Shown: positions 52,862 through 55,334 of the stretch, in pieces | Layout of the letters: the number at the start of each line of letters is the position of its first letter | How positions within the stretch are numbered: the stretch's first letter is position 1 | Source: Acidobacteriota bacterium | Lineage (GTDB): Bacteria; Acidobacteriota; Blastocatellia; UBA7656 | NCBI GenBank assembly: GCA_016201275.1 | Contig: JACQDB010000041.1 | Location: 1-55,334, forward strand | Length of the DNA: 55,334 nucleotides | Reading direction: 5' to 3' | Program-made: the position numbers and the translations under genes | Notes under the pieces: generated by a model | Seen by the model: the letters and a program-made list of their open reading frames with translations, nothing else | Told to the model about the DNA's origin: nothing | The model's database searches: none

Positions 52862-54592
52862 ATGAACTGCCCGAATTGTCAAAATCCATTGCGCGATCAA
52901 GCGCGTTTCTGCACCGCCTGCGGGATCGGCATTGCCACAGATGCGCCCACTGTTTTCGATCCCTCGTCAAGCCTTCGCACTCAATATGACGCCGCATCGG
53001 AAGCAACCGTGGTGCGACCTGGGCGCATGATTGGTCGGCTGCTCGACGCCAAATATCAGCTTACCGCGCAACTGGGCGAAGGCGGCATGGGGACGGTTTA
53101 TCGCGCCCGCCGCGTACACATAGGCGATGAGGTCGCCGTCAAAATTCTGCACAGCAAGTATGTCGCCGAAGAAGACGGCATCGAACGCTTTCGCCGAGAA
53201 GCGCGTGCGGCTGCCATGCTGCATCATCCCAACGTCGTCACCATTCATGATTATGGCGAATCGGGTGGCGATGCGGCTCCCGCCTACATTGTGATGGAAT
53301 TGATCTCCGGCCTTTCGCTGCGCGAGGTATTGAAACGCCAAGGTCGCCTCTCCGTAGATTATGCCATCACCTTGATGAGCCACATCTGTGCAGGAGTGGC
53401 GGCGGCGCATCGTCAGAACATCATTCACAGAGACTTGAAGCCCGACAATATTTTGATTCCGTCCGCCGCCGAAGAAGGTCACGTCGCCGCCAAAGTGGTG
53501 GATTTCGGCATCGCCAAACTGCGCGACTTGAGCGCTACGCAAGCGTTGACCATGACCGGCGGCATGATCGGCACGCCGTATTATATGTCGCCGGAACAGT
53601 GTCGCGGCGAAACGCTGGATGGGCGTGCGGATGTCTATAGTCTGGGCGCGATGATGTACGAAATGCTGGTCGGCGTGCGCCCTTTCGCTTCGCCTACACC
53701 GACGGCTGTGGTCGCCAAACACTTGGCCGAAACGCCGCCGCCTTTCCCCGCGCCGTTGGGCATTCCTGCAACGATAGAAGCCGTGATTATGCGGGCGCTC
53801 GCCAAAGATGCGGCGTCTAGGCAGACGGACGCGGCAGTATTGGCGCGGGAATTACGAGATGCCTTGCAACCCTCTGCGGTCGTTGCGGCAGGGCTGGAGA
53901 AAGCGCCTGTCGAACGCCTTGCCGAACGCATTGAAGTGCCCTTGCGGTCGCCACATCATTTTCAGGAGCCGGAACTCTACAGCAAAACGTATGAGCGAAT
54001 GCCTGAACGCGCCTTGCATGAGCGAATGCCTGAACGCGCTTTGAAGACTTCGCACCTCGTTGTCATTGCTATGCTCTTGCTGCTGTTCGGTGCGGCTGGC
54101 ACAGCGGCTTTTCTGTTCTTACGCGCCAATCAAACCGCGCCTCCGCAAGACACGACGGTAAACCACAATGTGTCGCCATCAAATAACAACTCGAATCCTA
54201 CGACCACCTCAACCAACGCCAACCAACCGCCCTTGGTTATTACGACGACGAGAGACTTGCCGGTACGCAATGCGAATCAGAATAAACCGGCAAACAATGA
54301 ATCGGTCATGGCTTCAACAGTAGATGTGAGCGGCAACTGGCAATCGTTTTACGGCAGCGTGCGGCTCTCGCAAGCGGGTTCCGCCATCAGCGGTTCAATC
54401 GTCTATGCCGATGGCAGCGGCACCGGGCGCATCAGTGGCACTCTCAACGGGCGCAAACTCACGTTTACCTGGAAGGACGCCAACTCTACCTACAACGGCG
54501 CGGGAACCGTTGCGCTGTCGGCGGATGGGCATTTGTTAAAGGGCAACATTCGATTAAACGGCACCACACAACCACTGGAATTACGCCGCTAA
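52862..54592 (+). CDS. Serine/threonine protein kinase with zinc ribbon and exported C-terminal domain
   Basis: 576 residues from the ATG at 52862, after AAGGGG. The N-terminal zinc ribbon MNCPNCQNPLRD ARFCTACG covers 1-24. The kinase (about 60-325) has LGEGGMGTVYRARR, VAVKIL, HRDLKPDNI near 188, DFGIAKL near 214 and SPEQCRGE. A duplicated ERMPERALHERMPERAL stretch lies before the single membrane segment (about 398-420). Outside, an Asn/Thr/Pro-rich linker leads to a beta-rich domain (VDVSGNWQSFYGSVRLSQAG, GTGRISGTLNGRKLTFTW). It probably transmits an envelope signal. Partners are unknown. Confidence 0.9.
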   Translation: MNCPNCQNPLRDQARFCTACGIGIATDAPTVFDPSSSLRTQYDAASEATVVRPGRMIGRLLDAKYQLTAQLGEGGMGTVYRARRVHIGDEVAVKILHSKYVAEEDGIERFRREARAAAMLHHPNVVTIHDYGESGGDAAPAYIVMELISGLSLREVLKRQGRLSVDYAITLMSHICAGVAAAHRQNIIHRDLKPDNILIPSAAEEGHVAAKVVDFGIAKLRDLSATQALTMTGGMIGTPYYMSPEQCRGETLDGRADVYSLGAMMYEMLVGVRPFASPTPTAVVAKHLAETPPPFPAPLGIPATIEAVIMRALAKDAASRQTDAAVLARELRDALQPSAVVAAGLEKAPVERLAERIEVPLRSPHHFQEPELYSKTYERMPERALHERMPERALKTSHLVVIAMLLLLFGAAGTAAFLFLRANQTAPPQDTTVNHNVSPSNNNSNPTTTSTNANQPPLVITTTRDLPVRNANQNKPANNESVMASTVDVSGNWQSFYGSVRLSQAGSAISGSIVYADGSGTGRISGTLNGRKLTFTWKDANSTYNGAGTVALSADGHLLKGNIRLNGTTQPLELRR

Positions 54593-54756
54593 CTTTTGTT
54601 GAAAATAATTGGCGCGGTTGCAAAATCCCTGACAAACTATAAAAATCCCCAATAAAATCGGCGTTTTTTGCTTGCTGCCACCATTATGAGAACCCTATCT
54701 GCACAGACAAACTCGCGGCAATTTCTGAAGGCTTGAATAAATATACTGGAACACCT

Positions 54757-54890
54757 AATGTGCGACTCTTTTTCCGTGCTTTGTTTTCAGCAGTTTGTGA
54801 TCGTAATTCTCAGTCAACGTCAAAAAGCCGAAAACACCGACATTGAAAATAAAGGACTTATGAAGCATCAAACCAAAAGAGTCGCACATT
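54757..54890. repeat. MITE-like element with 16-bp perfect terminal inverted repeats
   Basis: AATGTGCGACTCTTTT (54757-54772) and AAAAGAGTCGCACATT (54875-54890) enclose 102 bp with no coding potential. Only this copy is seen in the window. The 164 bp between the kinase and this element hold nothing recognisable. Confidence 0.75.
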
Positions 54891-54959
54891 GGGAATGATG
54901 GTCATCGCCTGCGGCGATTCGGGCAGGGACAAGCCTTGCCCCTACTGATGTCAACAAAC

Positions 54960-55334
54960 TTAGCTCGACTTTGTACAATTTCAAATTGAACCACACCAAT
55001 CAAGCGCTGACGTTGCGGTTCGCGCTTGAAATTATTGAACCTCATCTCAACAAGCTGAGGTTCAATCATTCCAGGTGCTGAAAAAGCCAATGAAATCAGG
55101 CTGCTTCGCCGCTGAAAAATCCAGCAACGCAGAGCCGAGGCCGTGAGGCCATTCATCTGAATTCCCCAACGGGAGCCGAGGCAGTTAGGCAATTCATCTG
55201 AATCCCTCAACGGAGAGCCGAAGCGGTTTGGCCATTCGTCTGAATCCCCCCAACGGAGAGCCGAAGCGGTTTGGCCATTCATCGGAATCCCCCCAACGGC
55301 AGTTGGGGGATGCTTAAAGTCCAGCCTACACACC
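54960..55334. repeat. Second copy of the composite repeat element, inverted and cut by the window edge
   Basis: TTAGCTCGACTTTGTACA at 54960-54977 is the same terminal repeat as at 26887. The unique part follows, then at least four tandem units of 42-43 bp (CCATTCATCTGAATCC type, from about 55149) and one CCCCCCAACGGCAG palindromic unit. The order is the exact reverse of 27120-27451. The unit number differs between the two copies. Confidence 0.82.

Noticed and set aside
54902-55333. 143-codon frame on the minus strand with repeated MNGLTASALR-type peptides
   Set aside because: It is the translation of the 42-bp tandem units of the composite repeat, whose period is a multiple of three.

Overview
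The window reads as a chromosomal segment of an Acidobacteriota bacterium, most likely class Blastocatellia. This is inferred from gene content: PknB-type kinases fused to TPR or zinc-ribbon modules, a giant SBBP-repeat exported protein, ECF sigma/anti-sigma pairs whose anti-sigma proteins carry extra C-terminal domains, DUF5666 and similar exported proteins, and many short palindromic repeats between genes. No rRNA, tRNA or CRISPR array was recognised.

Layout. 1-5.3 kb is accessory DNA: hsdM, a truncated hsdS, three small genes of mobile-DNA type, a MITE-like palindrome and an IS21-like end remnant. 5.3-8.8 kb holds aguA-aguB (agmatine to putrescine), a membrane metallophosphoesterase and a YjbQ-family gene. 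9-17 kb has two exported proteins, a DUF433 gene beside a decayed DUF5615-type toxin partner, and a LysR regulator. 17-22 kb has a Ser/Thr kinase with TPRs, a probable selenoprotein of the AhpD/CMD peroxidase family (in-frame UGA in a CxxU motif followed by a SECIS-like hairpin) and an M64 metallopeptidase. 22-31 kb has lepA, a sigma/anti-sigma/TonB-like set, a 565-bp repeat element, a TPR protein and recG. 31-34.5 kb carries a DUF5666 protein and a second ECF sigma/anti-sigma/exported-protein operon, with a shared ECF-like -35 motif. 34.5-35.9 kb is a nest of palindromic elements.

38-46.4 kb is the most coherent system. A YwnA-like Rrf2 repressor gene has a near-ideal sigma70 promoter whose -10 box lies inside a perfect 13+3+13 palindrome. 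A second, degenerate copy of that operator with identical spacing sits just before seven co-directional redox genes: SDR, aldo/keto reductase, Old Yellow Enzyme, quinone-reductase-like MDR, aldo/keto reductase, SDR, MDR. Thioredoxin follows, then a strong intrinsic terminator. This looks like a thiol-sensed reactive-electrophile detoxification operon. Several of its gene junctions are occupied by different palindromic elements, as if the cluster was assembled gene by gene.

46.5-55 kb has a secreted alpha/beta hydrolase, a pair of small secreted paralogues, an S46 peptidase, a zinc-ribbon Ser/Thr kinase and a second, inverted copy of the long repeat element running off the right edge. The density and variety of palindromic (MITE-like) repeats is the second main theme of the window: at least eight families or single elements can be seen, two of them inserted in frame inside the SBBP protein gene.
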